This document shows positions 16,318-24,515 of a stretch of 45,685 bases of DNA, one piece after another. A model generated the notes under the pieces. The model did not search any database, was not told the origin of the DNA, and worked only from the letters and a program-made list of their open reading frames with translations. The translations under genes and the position numbers were made by a program. Position 1 is the first letter of the stretch. The number at the start of each line of letters is the position of its first letter. Source of the stretch: Microcaldota archaeon (GTDB lineage Archaea > Micrarchaeota > Micrarchaeia > Micrarchaeales > Micrarchaeaceae); the NCBI GenBank assembly GCA_021822165.1, contig JAKARM010000002.1, forward strand, positions 36,050-81,734, read 5' to 3'.

Positions 16318-16782
16318 TTGATCAAGAGCAGCAAACCCAGGATACAGAGGCTTTTCAGGATGACGGCGCCGCTGCACATAGCGCGCAGGTTCCTGAACGC
16401 GCACATAGACAAGAAACTGAAGGAGAAGCTGGGGATCAAGAGGAGGACCGTGACTGTGGTGCAGGGAGACTCGGTCAAGGTGGTAAGCGGATCGCACAAG
16501 GGGCAGGAGGGCAAGGTCGTGCTCCTGAACGTGAAGAAGGGGAGGGTGGCGATAGACTCAATATCCAGCAAGACCATGAGGGGCAAGGAATCCCACCCCA
16601 TGATAGGCGTAGGCAACCTCTCCATAACCGAGCTGAACCTGGCGGACAAATGGAGGGCGGAAAAGCTGAAAGTGAAGCAGCATGCGCCGAGCAAGCAGGC
16701 AATGGCGGCCAAGGGAGAGGGAGCGGCACTGCCGCCGAAAGCGGTGGGCGCCGGATCCGCAACTGCAATGGAGGATAAGTGA
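16318..16782 (+). CDS. rpl24: Large-subunit ribosomal protein uL24
   Basis: A 154-residue assembly-initiating protein of the large subunit. The KOW motif 'QGDSVKVVSGSHKGQEGKVV' (about 50-69) identifies it, preceded by the archaeal N-terminal region 'RFLNAHIDKKLKEKLGIKRR'. The last 30 residues form an Ala/Gly-rich tail beyond the usual core and are probably disordered. It starts with TTG at the base after the uL14 TGA; no ATG is available before 'PRIQRLF'. Start-codon use like this recurs in this operon. Confidence 0.95.
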   Translation: MIKSSKPRIQRLFRMTAPLHIARRFLNAHIDKKLKEKLGIKRRTVTVVQGDSVKVVSGSHKGQEGKVVLLNVKKGRVAIDSISSKTMRGKESHPMIGVGNLSITELNLADKWRAEKLKVKQHAPSKQAMAAKGEGAALPPKAVGAGSATAMEDK

Positions 16783-16787
16783 TAGAT

Positions 16788-17474
16788 ATGGCAAACAAGG
16801 GCAATTCAAGGCACATCAAATCTCTGGCGTCGCCGGAGTACTTCTCGATCCACAGGAAAGCCGGCGGAAGGTACGTGGTGAAGCCCGTTCCGGGAAGGCA
16901 TTCTGTGGAGAAGAGCGTGGCGCTCTCGCTGTTCGTCAAGAAATTGGGGGTGGCAAGGACCACTAGCGAGGCTACGGCAGTGATAAGGGGCGGAGGCGTA
17001 ATCGTCAATGGAAAGGCCATAAAGGAGGCAAAATACCCGGTAGGCATGAACGACCACATAGCCCTGGTCGCGGACAACAAGCTCTACGAAGCAGGGATAA
17101 ACGGCAGGGGGCAGCTCTCCTTCAAGGAAGTGAAGGAAGGCGCACCGACGCAGCAGTACAAGGTCGTAGGGAAATACAAGGGCAAGAAGGATACCATGAT
17201 GATAAGGCTCCACGATGGGAGGAGCATGAAGTCCGACGGGAAGATAGACAGGAACGACTCCGTCGTGCTCGACAAGTCGATGGCGGTGAAGGGAGTGCTA
17301 AAGATGAAGGAGAACGCCAAGTGCATCATCATAGACGGGGTGCACGTCGGGGCGGAAGGGAAGGTCGTGGAGATCAGGGAGGGCAACATGCACAAGGGGG
17401 CTGCCGCCCTGATAGAGTCCTCGCACGGGGAGAAGTTTGAAACGCTTGTCAGGAATCTTATGGTGATCGGTTGA
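16788..17474 (+). CDS. rps4e: Small-subunit ribosomal protein eS4
   Basis: A 228-residue protein specific to archaea and eukaryotes. Signatures: 'HIKSLASPEYFSIHRKAGGR', 'PGRHSVEKSVALSLFVKK', an S4-like RNA-binding segment 'ATAVIRGGGVIVNGKAIKEA' and a C-terminal KOW-like 'HVGAEGKVVEIREGNM'. ATG 16788 is chosen over the GTG at 16779 because a GGAGG ribosome-binding site (about 16771-16775) lies at good distance from the ATG but only a few bases from the GTG. Its TGA overlaps the TTG start of uL5. Confidence 0.96.
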   Translation: MANKGNSRHIKSLASPEYFSIHRKAGGRYVVKPVPGRHSVEKSVALSLFVKKLGVARTTSEATAVIRGGGVIVNGKAIKEAKYPVGMNDHIALVADNKLYEAGINGRGQLSFKEVKEGAPTQQYKVVGKYKGKKDTMMIRLHDGRSMKSDGKIDRNDSVVLDKSMAVKGVLKMKENAKCIIIDGVHVGAEGKVVEIREGNMHKGAAALIESSHGEKFETLVRNLMVIG

Positions 17475-18004
17475 GCAATGAAACTCCAGCCAACAAGATG
17501 CATGAAGTCGAAGTCAACAAGCTGGTGATAAACATCGGGACTGCGGATGACGACCAGAGGCAGGTCAGCGCAAGGCGCCTGCTCGAACTGATAACGAAGA
17601 GGAAGCCGGCTGACGGGATATCGAAGAAGAGGCTCCCCGAATTCAAGATAGTGAAGGGCAAGAAGATAGGGGCGTTCGTGACGATGAGGGGCGACGAGAG
17701 CACAGCCACGATAGGCAGGCTTTTCGAGGCGGTGGACAAGAAGGTTAAGGAGGAGTCGATATCGGAAAACACGGTCAACTTCGGCATAAGGGAATACATA
17801 GACATAAACGGGGTGAAGTACGACCCCAAGGTCGGGATGATGGGCATGAATGTCAACATCTCCTTCAAGAGGAAGGGCGGCAGGGTCGCCACCAGGAAAA
17901 TAAAGAGGGGAAAGATACCCGAAAGGCATAAGATGGTCACGAGGGAGGAAATAAGGGAGTTCCTCGGCAGGGCATTCGGAGTGAGCACAACTACAGAGAC
18001 GTGA
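17471..18004 (+). CDS. rpl5: Large-subunit ribosomal protein uL5
   Basis: A 177-residue protein of the central protuberance that binds 5S rRNA. 'EVEVNKLVINIGTADDD', 'LLELITKRKPADGISKKRLP', 'FKIVKGKKIGAFVTMRG' and 'FGIREYIDINGVKYDPKVG' are diagnostic. The TTG at 17471 overlaps the eS4 stop (TTGA), with GGTGATC (17462-17468) just upstream as the ribosome-binding site. An ATG at 17498 is a possible alternative start and also fits the family's N-terminus, but lacks such a site. Confidence 0.95.
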   Translation: MSNETPANKMHEVEVNKLVINIGTADDDQRQVSARRLLELITKRKPADGISKKRLPEFKIVKGKKIGAFVTMRGDESTATIGRLFEAVDKKVKEESISENTVNFGIREYIDINGVKYDPKVGMMGMNVNISFKRKGGRVATRKIKRGKIPERHKMVTREEIREFLGRAFGVSTTTET

Positions 18005-18008
18005 ATTC

Positions 18009-18167
18009 ATGAAAATTAAAATGGAGGACAAGCTGAAAGGCAAGGGCACAAGGAAGTGTAAAATATGCGGCACCTCGAGAGGCCTTATAAGGGCGCACTC
18101 CATAAACATATGCAGGAGGTGCTTCAGGGAAGTGGCCGTCGAGATAGGGTTCACGAAATACGGGTGA
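18009..18167 (+). CDS. rps14: Small-subunit ribosomal protein uS14, zinc type
   Basis: A 52-residue protein of the small-subunit head. Four cysteines in two CxxC pairs ('CKICG' and 'CRRC', about residues 17-20 and 35-38) bind zinc. 'RGLIRAHSINICRRCFREVA' and the terminal 'EIGFTKYG' are typical of archaeal S14. It lies between uL5 and uS8 as expected, starts 5 bases after the uL5 stop and ends 5 bases before uS8. ATG 18009 is preferred; ATG 18021 is possible. Confidence 0.96.
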   Translation: MKIKMEDKLKGKGTRKCKICGTSRGLIRAHSINICRRCFREVAVEIGFTKYG

Positions 18168-18172
18168 GTTGA

Positions 18173-18556
18173 ATGGTAGACTATCTTGCTGATGCAATAA
18201 ATACAATAAGGACGAACGAGCATATAGGCAGAAGGGAATGTACAATACGCTCCACGAAGCTCATACGCGCGGTCATGGATGTGATGAAGGGCGGCTCCTA
18301 CATAGGAGGCTATGAGGAGTTCGACGACAGGCATGTAAGGATGATGAAGGTAAGCCTCTCGAACAGGATAAACAAGGTAGGGGTCATCAAGCCACGCAGC
18401 GCAGTCACGAAAAACAACATAAGGGACTACGAGTCGAGGTACATACCGAGCAGGGATTTCGGGATGCTCATAATATCCACCCCGGCCGGACTGATGACGA
18501 ACAAGGAGGCGAAGGAGAAGGGAACTGGAGGAAGGTTGATTGCTTATGTCTACTGA
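18173..18556 (+). CDS. rps8: Small-subunit ribosomal protein uS8
   Basis: A 127-residue primary 16S rRNA-binding protein. 'DYLADAINTIRTNEHIGRRE' at the N-terminus, the central 'GYIGGYEEF'-like segment ('GSYIGGYEEFDD'), 'IKPRSAVTKNN' and the C-terminal 'SRDFGMLIISTPAGLMTNKE' with AKEKGTGGRLIAYVY identify it. ATG 18173 follows the uS14 stop by five bases. Its 3' end overlaps the start of uL6 by 11 bases, so the two are translationally coupled. Confidence 0.97.
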   Translation: MVDYLADAINTIRTNEHIGRRECTIRSTKLIRAVMDVMKGGSYIGGYEEFDDRHVRMMKVSLSNRINKVGVIKPRSAVTKNNIRDYESRYIPSRDFGMLIISTPAGLMTNKEAKEKGTGGRLIAYVY

Positions 18557-19091
18557 AAACAACGTGGTGTATTCCGTAAAAATCCCCGAGGGCAGGGAGG
18601 TCATGATAGAGGGGGACGTCATCACCGTGAAGGGCGCCCTCGGCACCAACAGCAGGAAGTTCAACGACGCACTGGTGAGCATAACGAAGGATGGGGATGC
18701 GGTCACCATATCGGCGCTGAACGAGAAAAAGCTCAGGAAGAAGGCAGCCAATACGGCGAACGCGATCAGGAAGGAGATAGAGAACGACATGAAGGGGGTG
18801 GGCGAGCACTTCGAGATAATGATGGAGACCGTATTCTCCCACTTCCCGATAACGGTGGAGGTGAAGGACAGGGAGGTCAACATCAAGAACATCTTCGGGG
18901 AAAGGTTCCAGAGGGTCATAGACATAGTCGGCAGCACGAAGGTGGATGTAAAGGACAACGTGGTGAAGGTGTACGGGATAAGCCGCGACGACGTGTCCCA
19001 GACGGCGGCGAACATAAGGAAGGGATGCAAGGCGCACAACAAGGACGAGAGGATATTCCAGGACGGGGTATACTACAGCATTGTGGAATAG
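18546..19091 (+). CDS. rpl6: Large-subunit ribosomal protein uL6
   Basis: A 181-residue protein at the base of the stalk, contacting the sarcin-ricin helix of 23S rRNA. Two tandem uL6 repeats are visible: 'IPEGREVMIEGDVITVKGAL' and 'FPITVEVKDREVNIKNIFGE'. 'VVKVYGISRDDVSQTAANIR' is the conserved C-terminal signature. ATG 18546 is preferred over the TTG at 18540; an AGGAAGG stretch lies upstream inside uS8. It contacts the loop that carries a changed base in this genome's 23S rRNA. Confidence 0.96.
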   Translation: MSTENNVVYSVKIPEGREVMIEGDVITVKGALGTNSRKFNDALVSITKDGDAVTISALNEKKLRKKAANTANAIRKEIENDMKGVGEHFEIMMETVFSHFPITVEVKDREVNIKNIFGERFQRVIDIVGSTKVDVKDNVVKVYGISRDDVSQTAANIRKGCKAHNKDERIFQDGVYYSIVE

Positions 19092-19106
19092 CGTTATGGT
19101 TTTTAT

Positions 19107-19484
19107 ATGGTAGGGATAGTTGAAAGATTAAGGAAGAAACACCCAAAGTTCAACGTGCCGAACTTCGGCGCAAAGAGCCGCAAGAGGGTTCCGGAGAGGT
19201 GGCGCAAGCAGCGCGGCATAGACAGCAAGAAGAGGATCAAGAGGATATTCATGGGCGCAGAGCCGACAATAGGCTGGAAGAACCCTGACAGCATAATCGG
19301 GAGGAGGAAGGACGGGGACAGGAGCAGGATAGTGCACAACCTCCCGGAAGCGGAAGCGTTGGTCAACGGCAAGATGCTTGGGGACAATGATTCGCTCACC
19401 ATAGCCGGCGTCGTCGGAAAGAAGAAGAGGCTTGAAATAGTGGCCTTCGCGGAGAAGCATGGCGTGCGGGTCAGGAACAGGTAG
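19107..19484 (+). CDS. rpl32e: Large-subunit ribosomal protein eL32
   Basis: A 125-residue archaeal/eukaryotic ribosomal protein. 'PERWRKQRGIDSKKRIKR' and 'GAEPTIGWKNPDSIIGRRKD' match the eL32 core, followed by 'VHNLPEAEALVNGK' and 'VGKKKRLEIVAFAEKHGVRV'. It follows uL6 after 15 bases and ends within the ribosome-binding site (GAGGTG) of eL19. The archaeal gene order uL6-eL32-eL19-uL18 is intact. Confidence 0.95.
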   Translation: MVGIVERLRKKHPKFNVPNFGAKSRKRVPERWRKQRGIDSKKRIKRIFMGAEPTIGWKNPDSIIGRRKDGDRSRIVHNLPEAEALVNGKMLGDNDSLTIAGVVGKKKRLEIVAFAEKHGVRVRNR

Positions 19485-19495
19485 AGGTGTTTGGC

Positions 19496-19966
19496 ATGGG
19501 CAAAAAATTCATAAAAAGGATAGCAAGCTCCATCATGAAGAGGGGAGAGAGCAGCATCAGGATCAAGGAAGGCTCAGGCGAGATGAAGAACGCCATAACC
19601 AGGCAGGACGTCAAGGGGCTCATAGGCAAGGGCGAGATATACGCCAAGGAGGAGAAGAAGAACATGAGCATCTACGGGAAGCTCCTCAAGCTCAAGAGGA
19701 CCCAGGGGAGGAAGCGCGGCCCGGGGAGGAAGAAGGGCACGCTGAAGGCGAGGAGGGGTTACGTTTATACCAAAAACGTCAGGGCCCAGAGGAGGGTCAT
19801 AAAGAGCCTGAAGGGCGACAGCACCATAGACAACGAGCAGTTCAAGAAGCTGTACAGGCTGGTCAAGGGAGGGACATTTACGAGCAAGATAACACTGCTC
19901 AACCACATAAGGAGCATGGGGGTCGCGATAGACGAGAAGAAGCTCGGAGAACTTAGGCACGGATGA
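19496..19966 (+). CDS. rpl19e: Large-subunit ribosomal protein eL19
   Basis: A 156-residue, very basic protein forming inter-subunit bridges in archaea and eukaryotes. The N-terminal globular part includes 'AITRQDVKGLIGKGEIYA', and the middle is the family's 'GRKRGPGRKKGTLKARRG'; a long C-terminal helix ends 'LLNHIRSMGVAIDEKKLG'. ATG 19496 is chosen over the GTG at 19487 because GAGGTG (about 19485-19490) gives proper spacing only to the ATG. Its TGA overlaps the ATG of uL18 (ATGA). Confidence 0.95.
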   Translation: MGKKFIKRIASSIMKRGESSIRIKEGSGEMKNAITRQDVKGLIGKGEIYAKEEKKNMSIYGKLLKLKRTQGRKRGPGRKKGTLKARRGYVYTKNVRAQRRVIKSLKGDSTIDNEQFKKLYRLVKGGTFTSKITLLNHIRSMGVAIDEKKLGELRHG

Positions 19967-20523
19967 TTTTTATGAGGATGATCAAGAGAAGGAGGAGGGA
20001 GGGAGTCACAGACTACAAAAAAAGGTTCGGCATGCTCAAGAGCGACCTTCCCAGGGTGGTCGTCAGGAAGAGCAGCAGGAGCATAATAATGCAGGTCGTC
20101 TCTTACGCGAAGGACGGGGACACCATACTCTCGAATGCCAATTCTGCGGAATTGAAGAAGGAGGGGTGGCATCCGAGGTGCAACATCCCGACCGCATACC
20201 TGACAGGCGCGCTCCTTGCGAGGAAGGCGAAGGCCGCAGGGCTCGGGGAGAGGGAGATGATAGCCGACATCGGCCTGTACAGGCCGATAAAGTCCTCCGT
20301 GATCTTCGCTGCGATTGCCGGGTGCAAGGACAACGGGGTGAAGGTCCGCGCCGACATAGGGATGGACAAGGAGAGGCTGTCGGGGGCGATGATAGCGAAC
20401 TACGCCAAGATGGAGGGCGTGCCGGAAAGGCAGTTCTCCGCGTACAAGAAGGAGGGATTCGACCCTGCGTCGATAGAAAAGCTGTTTGAGGAAGTCAGGA
20501 AAAAATTGAGCGTGGTTGATTGA
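19963..20523 (+). CDS. rpl18: Large-subunit ribosomal protein uL18
   Basis: A 186-residue 5S rRNA-binding protein of the central protuberance. 'RRREGVTDYKKRFGMLKSDL' then PRVVVRKSSR is the N-terminal signature; 'NIPTAYLTGALLARKAKAAG', 'ADIGLYRPIKSSVIFAAIAG' and 'GMDKERLSGAMIANYAK' follow in order. Start ATG 19963 overlaps the eL19 stop. The stop overlaps the TTG of uS5. 5S rRNA, its partner, is not found in this window. Confidence 0.96.
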   Translation: MIFMRMIKRRRREGVTDYKKRFGMLKSDLPRVVVRKSSRSIIMQVVSYAKDGDTILSNANSAELKKEGWHPRCNIPTAYLTGALLARKAKAAGLGEREMIADIGLYRPIKSSVIFAAIAGCKDNGVKVRADIGMDKERLSGAMIANYAKMEGVPERQFSAYKKEGFDPASIEKLFEEVRKKLSVVD

Positions 20524-21233
20524 AGGGCAAATTCAATAATTCGAGGAGAGGAGATAAGAAAGAGCACACTTTCAACGTTGCGGAATGGGAACCGCTTACG
20601 GAGCTTGGGAGGCAGGTGAAGGCGAAGGAGATAACCACGCTGGACCAGATATTCCACGATGGGAGGAAAATAGAGGAGACCGAGATAATAGATGCCCTCC
20701 TGCCAGACATAAACAGCGATATAATCGAGATCGAGAGCGTACAGAGGATGACCAAGAACAACAGGAAGCAGAAGTTCAGGGCCACCGCGGTTGTGGGAGA
20801 CGGAAGGGGGCATGTCGGGGTCGGGATAGGCAAGGACATAGAGGTGAAGGCCGCGATGAGCACAGCGGTGAAAAACGCAAAGAAGCACATGATCCCGGTC
20901 ATGTTCGGCTGCGGATCATGGCAGTGCGACTGCGGAACGCACCACAGCATACCGTTCACGGTGAGCGGGAAGTGCGGAGGGGTCGAAGTGATACTCAAGT
21001 CCGCGCCCAGGGGGACGGGGCTTGTCGCCAGCTCGCCGGTGAGGAAGATGCTGGAGCTTGCCGGGCTCAAGGACGTATGGAGCTTCTCCAAGGGAAGGAC
21101 AAAATCCAGGTACAACACGCTCGTTGCCGTCTGGAGGGCGCTCGTGAAGATAATCAGCATGAAAAACCTTGAAGCGGTTGAGGTGTCCGAGCACAATTCG
21201 GAGATGGTGAAGGAAATCGCAAAGGCGGCATAG
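20520..21233 (+). CDS. rps5: Small-subunit ribosomal protein uS5
   Basis: A 237-residue decoding-fidelity protein. The RNA-binding domain 'QKFRATAVVGDGRGHVGVGI' is followed by an archaeal/eukaryotic insert with cysteines ('GCGSWQCDCGTHHSIPF') and by 'LKSAPRGTGLVASSPVRKML' plus 'AGLKDVWSFSKGRTKSRYNT'. It starts at TTG 20520, overlapping the uL18 TGA (TTGA); no ATG lies before the conserved part. It ends the operon here: uL30, uL15 and SecY, which usually follow, are absent, and the next gene is a ferredoxin with its own promoter. Confidence 0.95.
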   Translation: MKGKFNNSRRGDKKEHTFNVAEWEPLTELGRQVKAKEITTLDQIFHDGRKIEETEIIDALLPDINSDIIEIESVQRMTKNNRKQKFRATAVVGDGRGHVGVGIGKDIEVKAAMSTAVKNAKKHMIPVMFGCGSWQCDCGTHHSIPFTVSGKCGGVEVILKSAPRGTGLVASSPVRKMLELAGLKDVWSFSKGRTKSRYNTLVAVWRALVKIISMKNLEAVEVSEHNSEMVKEIAKAA

Positions 21234-21297
21234 GGATAAACCCGCCCAGGGCAAAACCAATATAAGGGTTTGGGGAGATTTAAAACTAGTTGATACA

Positions 21298-21630
21298 ATG
21301 GATGTCTATGTTGACAAACCGAAATGCACAGGATGCGAGCACTGCAAGGACGTCTGCCCAGTGGCAGTGTTCGAGATAGTGGATACCAACTCCCCGAAGG
21401 TGAACGGGGATAGCGCACCGGAGGAGAAGAAATGGAAGGGACAGCACGACCCGGCGGTCGTCGCGAAGTTCGGCCAGGTGAGCGACGGGCATACCCATTT
21501 CAAGGACATATCGGTGGCGGTCAACGGATCGGCATGCATATTGTGCCAGGCCTGCCTGATAGAGTGCGAGGGGGAGTGCATAACGATAACAGATGACAAC
21601 AAGACGGTCTACCAGTCAGTATACAAATAG
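21298..21630 (+). CDS. Ferredoxin with two [4Fe-4S] clusters
   Basis: A 110-residue electron carrier. Two CxxCxxCxxxC motifs are present: Cys10-13-16-20 ('CTGCEHCKDVCP') and Cys80-83-86-90 ('CILCQACLIEC'). A further Cys94 follows. The motifs are separated by about 60 residues, longer than in minimal bacterial ferredoxins and reminiscent of the thermoacidophile dicluster ferredoxins with a central insert. It would serve 2-oxoacid oxidoreductases or similar enzymes, none of which lie here. TATA-like sequences at about 21263-21271 and 21276-21286 give a very short or absent leader. Confidence 0.93.
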   Translation: MDVYVDKPKCTGCEHCKDVCPVAVFEIVDTNSPKVNGDSAPEEKKWKGQHDPAVVAKFGQVSDGHTHFKDISVAVNGSACILCQACLIECEGECITITDDNKTVYQSVYK

Positions 21631-21818
21631 GCGGGCCTTTGGGCTCCAGCCTATACTAATCCTACGGACGGCACAAGCCGGAAATAATCTCCGGTCCCAG
21701 GGGCGGCATAAAGGCGGCGGAAGGGGACGGAAAGCAATTATAGCTTATAGATGCAATTGATATCTCCGCCCCGGTGCATTCCGCTGCGGCACCCGTTTCC
21801 GGAAAGTGGGTTTTTACG

Positions 21819-24515
21819 ATGATAAAAAAGGCAAGGACGCCATATACAGAGGAGGAAAGCCTCGAGGTTCTGAACGGATACGTGAGAGAATGGTTCGTGG
21901 AGAACTTCAAGGGGCTCACCCCCCCGCAGCGCTATTCCTTCAAGCTCATAAGCGAGGGGAAGAACGTTATCATAGCCGCCCCCACCGGAAGCGGCAAGAC
22001 AATGTCCGCATTCCTGTCCATAATAAGCCGGCTTTTCCAGAAGTCGATAGATGGGACGCTTGAGGACAAGATATACTGCATCTACGTCTCCCCGCTGCGT
22101 GCACTCAACAACGACATATACAGGAACCTGATGAGGCCGCTGGACGAGATATACGAGAGCATAAGGAGGGAAAAGGGGCTGGAGATCATGCAGGGCTCCG
22201 TGCACAAGGTGACGATAGGGGTCAGGACAGGGGACACGACGCCGAGGGAGAGGGCGAAGATGCTGGTAAAACCGCCGAACATACTCGTGACAACGCCGGA
22301 AAGCCTTGCGATACTGATCAACTCGGAAAAATTCTCGGAGAACATGAAGTCTCTTGAATTCCTGATAATAGACGAGCTGCACGAGCTCGCGTCGAACAAG
22401 AGGGGGGTCCACCTATCGCTTTCCGTGGAGAGGCTCGGCGAGATGATCGGCCACGACTTCGTAAGGGTCGGGCTCGGGGCGACACTCTACCCGCTGGAGG
22501 AGGCTGCCAGGTTTCTTGCGGGATATAGCGGGGGCAGGGAGAGGGACTGCATAATCGTCGACGCCTCATGGAGCAAGAAGCTCGACCTCATTGCAGTAAG
22601 CCCGTCGGCAGACATGATATACACCGACGAGAAGGTGGTGGAGGAGCTGATGTACGCCGAGCTGAACAGGATAATATCCTCGAGCAGGACCACGCTCGTA
22701 TTCACCAATACGAGGAGCGGGACGGAGAGGGTCGTCTTCAACCTCAAGAACAGGTTCAAGTACGGCGACGAGATAGTGGCGCACCATGGATCGCTCTCGA
22801 GGGGGATAAGGTTCGACGTAGAGGAGATGCTGAAGAAGGGAGAGGTGAAATGCGCGGTATCGTCCACGAGCCTGGAGCTGGGTGTGGACATAGGCATGAT
22901 AGACAACGTAGTCCAGATAGGATCGCCGAAGAGCGTCACCCGCGCGCTCCAGAGGATAGGAAGGGCAGGGCACAGCTACAAGGCGACTGCGAAGGGGGAG
23001 GTCATAGTTCTCAACAGGGACGACCTTGTGGAGTGCGCCATAATGCTCTATGCGGCGCTGAACAGGCACCTCGACTCCTTCAACACCCCCCGCAACGCGC
23101 TTGACGTCCTTGCGCAGCATGTCGTCGGGATGTCGCTCACGGGGAGATGGAAGGTCGACGAGGCGCTGGAGGTGGTGAGGCGTGCGCACCCATTCCATAC
23201 GCTGAAGGAGGAGGAGTTCCTCTCTGTGCTGAACTACCTCGCGGGAAGCTACGTTGAGCTGGAGAGCAAAAAGGTCTACGGGAAGATATGGTACGACGAA
23301 AAGGAGGGGGTCTTCGGGAAGAGGGGGAAGATGGCAAAGGTCATCTACATGCTCAACCTCGGGACCATACCGGACAGCGTATCCGTCGACGTGTTCACAG
23401 GGGACAAGAAGAGGATAGGGAGCATAGAGGAGGAATTCCTCGGCAACCTGAAGCAGGGAGACATATTCGCGCTAGGCGGGAAGCTGTACAGCTTCGACCA
23501 CGCCAGCGAACTGAGGTGCTATGTGAGCGAGGCTAAGACCAGGACCCCTACGATACCCCCATGGTTTTCCGAGCAGCTTCCGCTCAGCTACGAGCTCGCG
23601 GTTGCGATAGGGAATTTCAGGGAGAGGCTCTCCGACGCCCTGTCTGGATACAACAAAAAGCACGGGATAAGCAGGATGGCGATGGAGATGGAGATCCCGG
23701 ATGAGGCCTCCGCGATCCTGGACATGCTCCCGATTGACGCAAAGGCGAAGGAGGCGATATTCAGGTATTTCGAGGAGCAGCTGCTGTTCGCCGGCACGGT
23801 GCCGAACGACAAGCTCATGCTCATCGAGCAGACCAAGGACACCACAGGCACCAATTACCTCATATTCCACGCCCTCTACGGAAGGAGGGTCAACGATGCC
23901 ATGTCAAGGATGGCTGCGATCGCGATGAGCGACCTCCTCAAGATAGACGTAGGCGTGCTGGTGAACGACAACGGCTTCGTCCTGACCACGGAGAAGGAGG
24001 CGCAGATGGACGAGAAGATCGTCAAGGGCGTGATGGAGCGCATAACATCGGAAAACATATTCCCGGTGCTGAAGGCGAACATAAGGAGGACCGAGCTGAT
24101 GAGGCGCAAGTTCAGGCACGTGGCCGCGCGCAGCTTCATGGTGCTCAAGAACTACAAGGGATGGAGGGCGACGGTGAGGAGGCAGCAGATCAACGCACAG
24201 CTCCTGCTCAAGGCCGCGGAGGAGATAGACCCCGACTTCCCGGTGATCAGGGAGACCTACAGGGAGATATTCGAGGACATGATGGACCTCCCGAAGGCAA
24301 GGGATACGCTGAGGATGCTGAAGGGCAAAGTGATAAGGTACAAGTTCATAAAGACGCCCTCCCCCTCCCCATTCTCCCACATGATGATAACGTTCGGCCA
24401 TGCCGACGTCGTATTGATGAAGGACAGGCAGGAGAGGCTCCAGTACCTGCACAGGCTCGTGATGAGCAGGATAGGGAAGGAGATGGAACGCAGGGTGGCC
24501 AGGCATGATGCTTGA
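21819..24515 (+). CDS. lhr: Lhr-family ATP-dependent DNA helicase
   Basis: An 898-residue superfamily 2 helicase of the archaeal Lhr group, which unwinds forked DNA in replication-linked repair. Motif Q-like 'LTPPQRYSFKLI', Walker A 'APTGSGKT' (about 54-61), Walker B 'IIDELHEL', then the second RecA domain with 'TNTRSGTERV', 'SSTSLELGVDIGMID' and the arginine-finger motif VI 'QRIGRAGHS'. The winged-helix and Lhr-core C-terminal region follow to residue about 890. ATG 21819 is chosen; the in-frame GTG at 21774 would add 15 residues with no conservation. Its end overlaps the phosphoesterase gene, so both are in one operon. Confidence 0.95.
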   Translation: MIKKARTPYTEEESLEVLNGYVREWFVENFKGLTPPQRYSFKLISEGKNVIIAAPTGSGKTMSAFLSIISRLFQKSIDGTLEDKIYCIYVSPLRALNNDIYRNLMRPLDEIYESIRREKGLEIMQGSVHKVTIGVRTGDTTPRERAKMLVKPPNILVTTPESLAILINSEKFSENMKSLEFLIIDELHELASNKRGVHLSLSVERLGEMIGHDFVRVGLGATLYPLEEAARFLAGYSGGRERDCIIVDASWSKKLDLIAVSPSADMIYTDEKVVEELMYAELNRIISSSRTTLVFTNTRSGTERVVFNLKNRFKYGDEIVAHHGSLSRGIRFDVEEMLKKGEVKCAVSSTSLELGVDIGMIDNVVQIGSPKSVTRALQRIGRAGHSYKATAKGEVIVLNRDDLVECAIMLYAALNRHLDSFNTPRNALDVLAQHVVGMSLTGRWKVDEALEVVRRAHPFHTLKEEEFLSVLNYLAGSYVELESKKVYGKIWYDEKEGVFGKRGKMAKVIYMLNLGTIPDSVSVDVFTGDKKRIGSIEEEFLGNLKQGDIFALGGKLYSFDHASELRCYVSEAKTRTPTIPPWFSEQLPLSYELAVAIGNFRERLSDALSGYNKKHGISRMAMEMEIPDEASAILDMLPIDAKAKEAIFRYFEEQLLFAGTVPNDKLMLIEQTKDTTGTNYLIFHALYGRRVNDAMSRMAAIAMSDLLKIDVGVLVNDNGFVLTTEKEAQMDEKIVKGVMERITSENIFPVLKANIRRTELMRRKFRHVAARSFMVLKNYKGWRATVRRQQINAQLLLKAAEEIDPDFPVIRETYREIFEDMMDLPKARDTLRMLKGKVIRYKFIKTPSPSPFSHMMITFGHADVVLMKDRQERLQYLHRLVMSRIGKEMERRVARHDA

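Noticed and set aside
17084-19042. 652-codon minus-strand frame
   Set aside because: It is the antisense shadow of eS4-uL5-uS14-uS8-uL6; codon bias in the sense strand produces long open antisense frames here.
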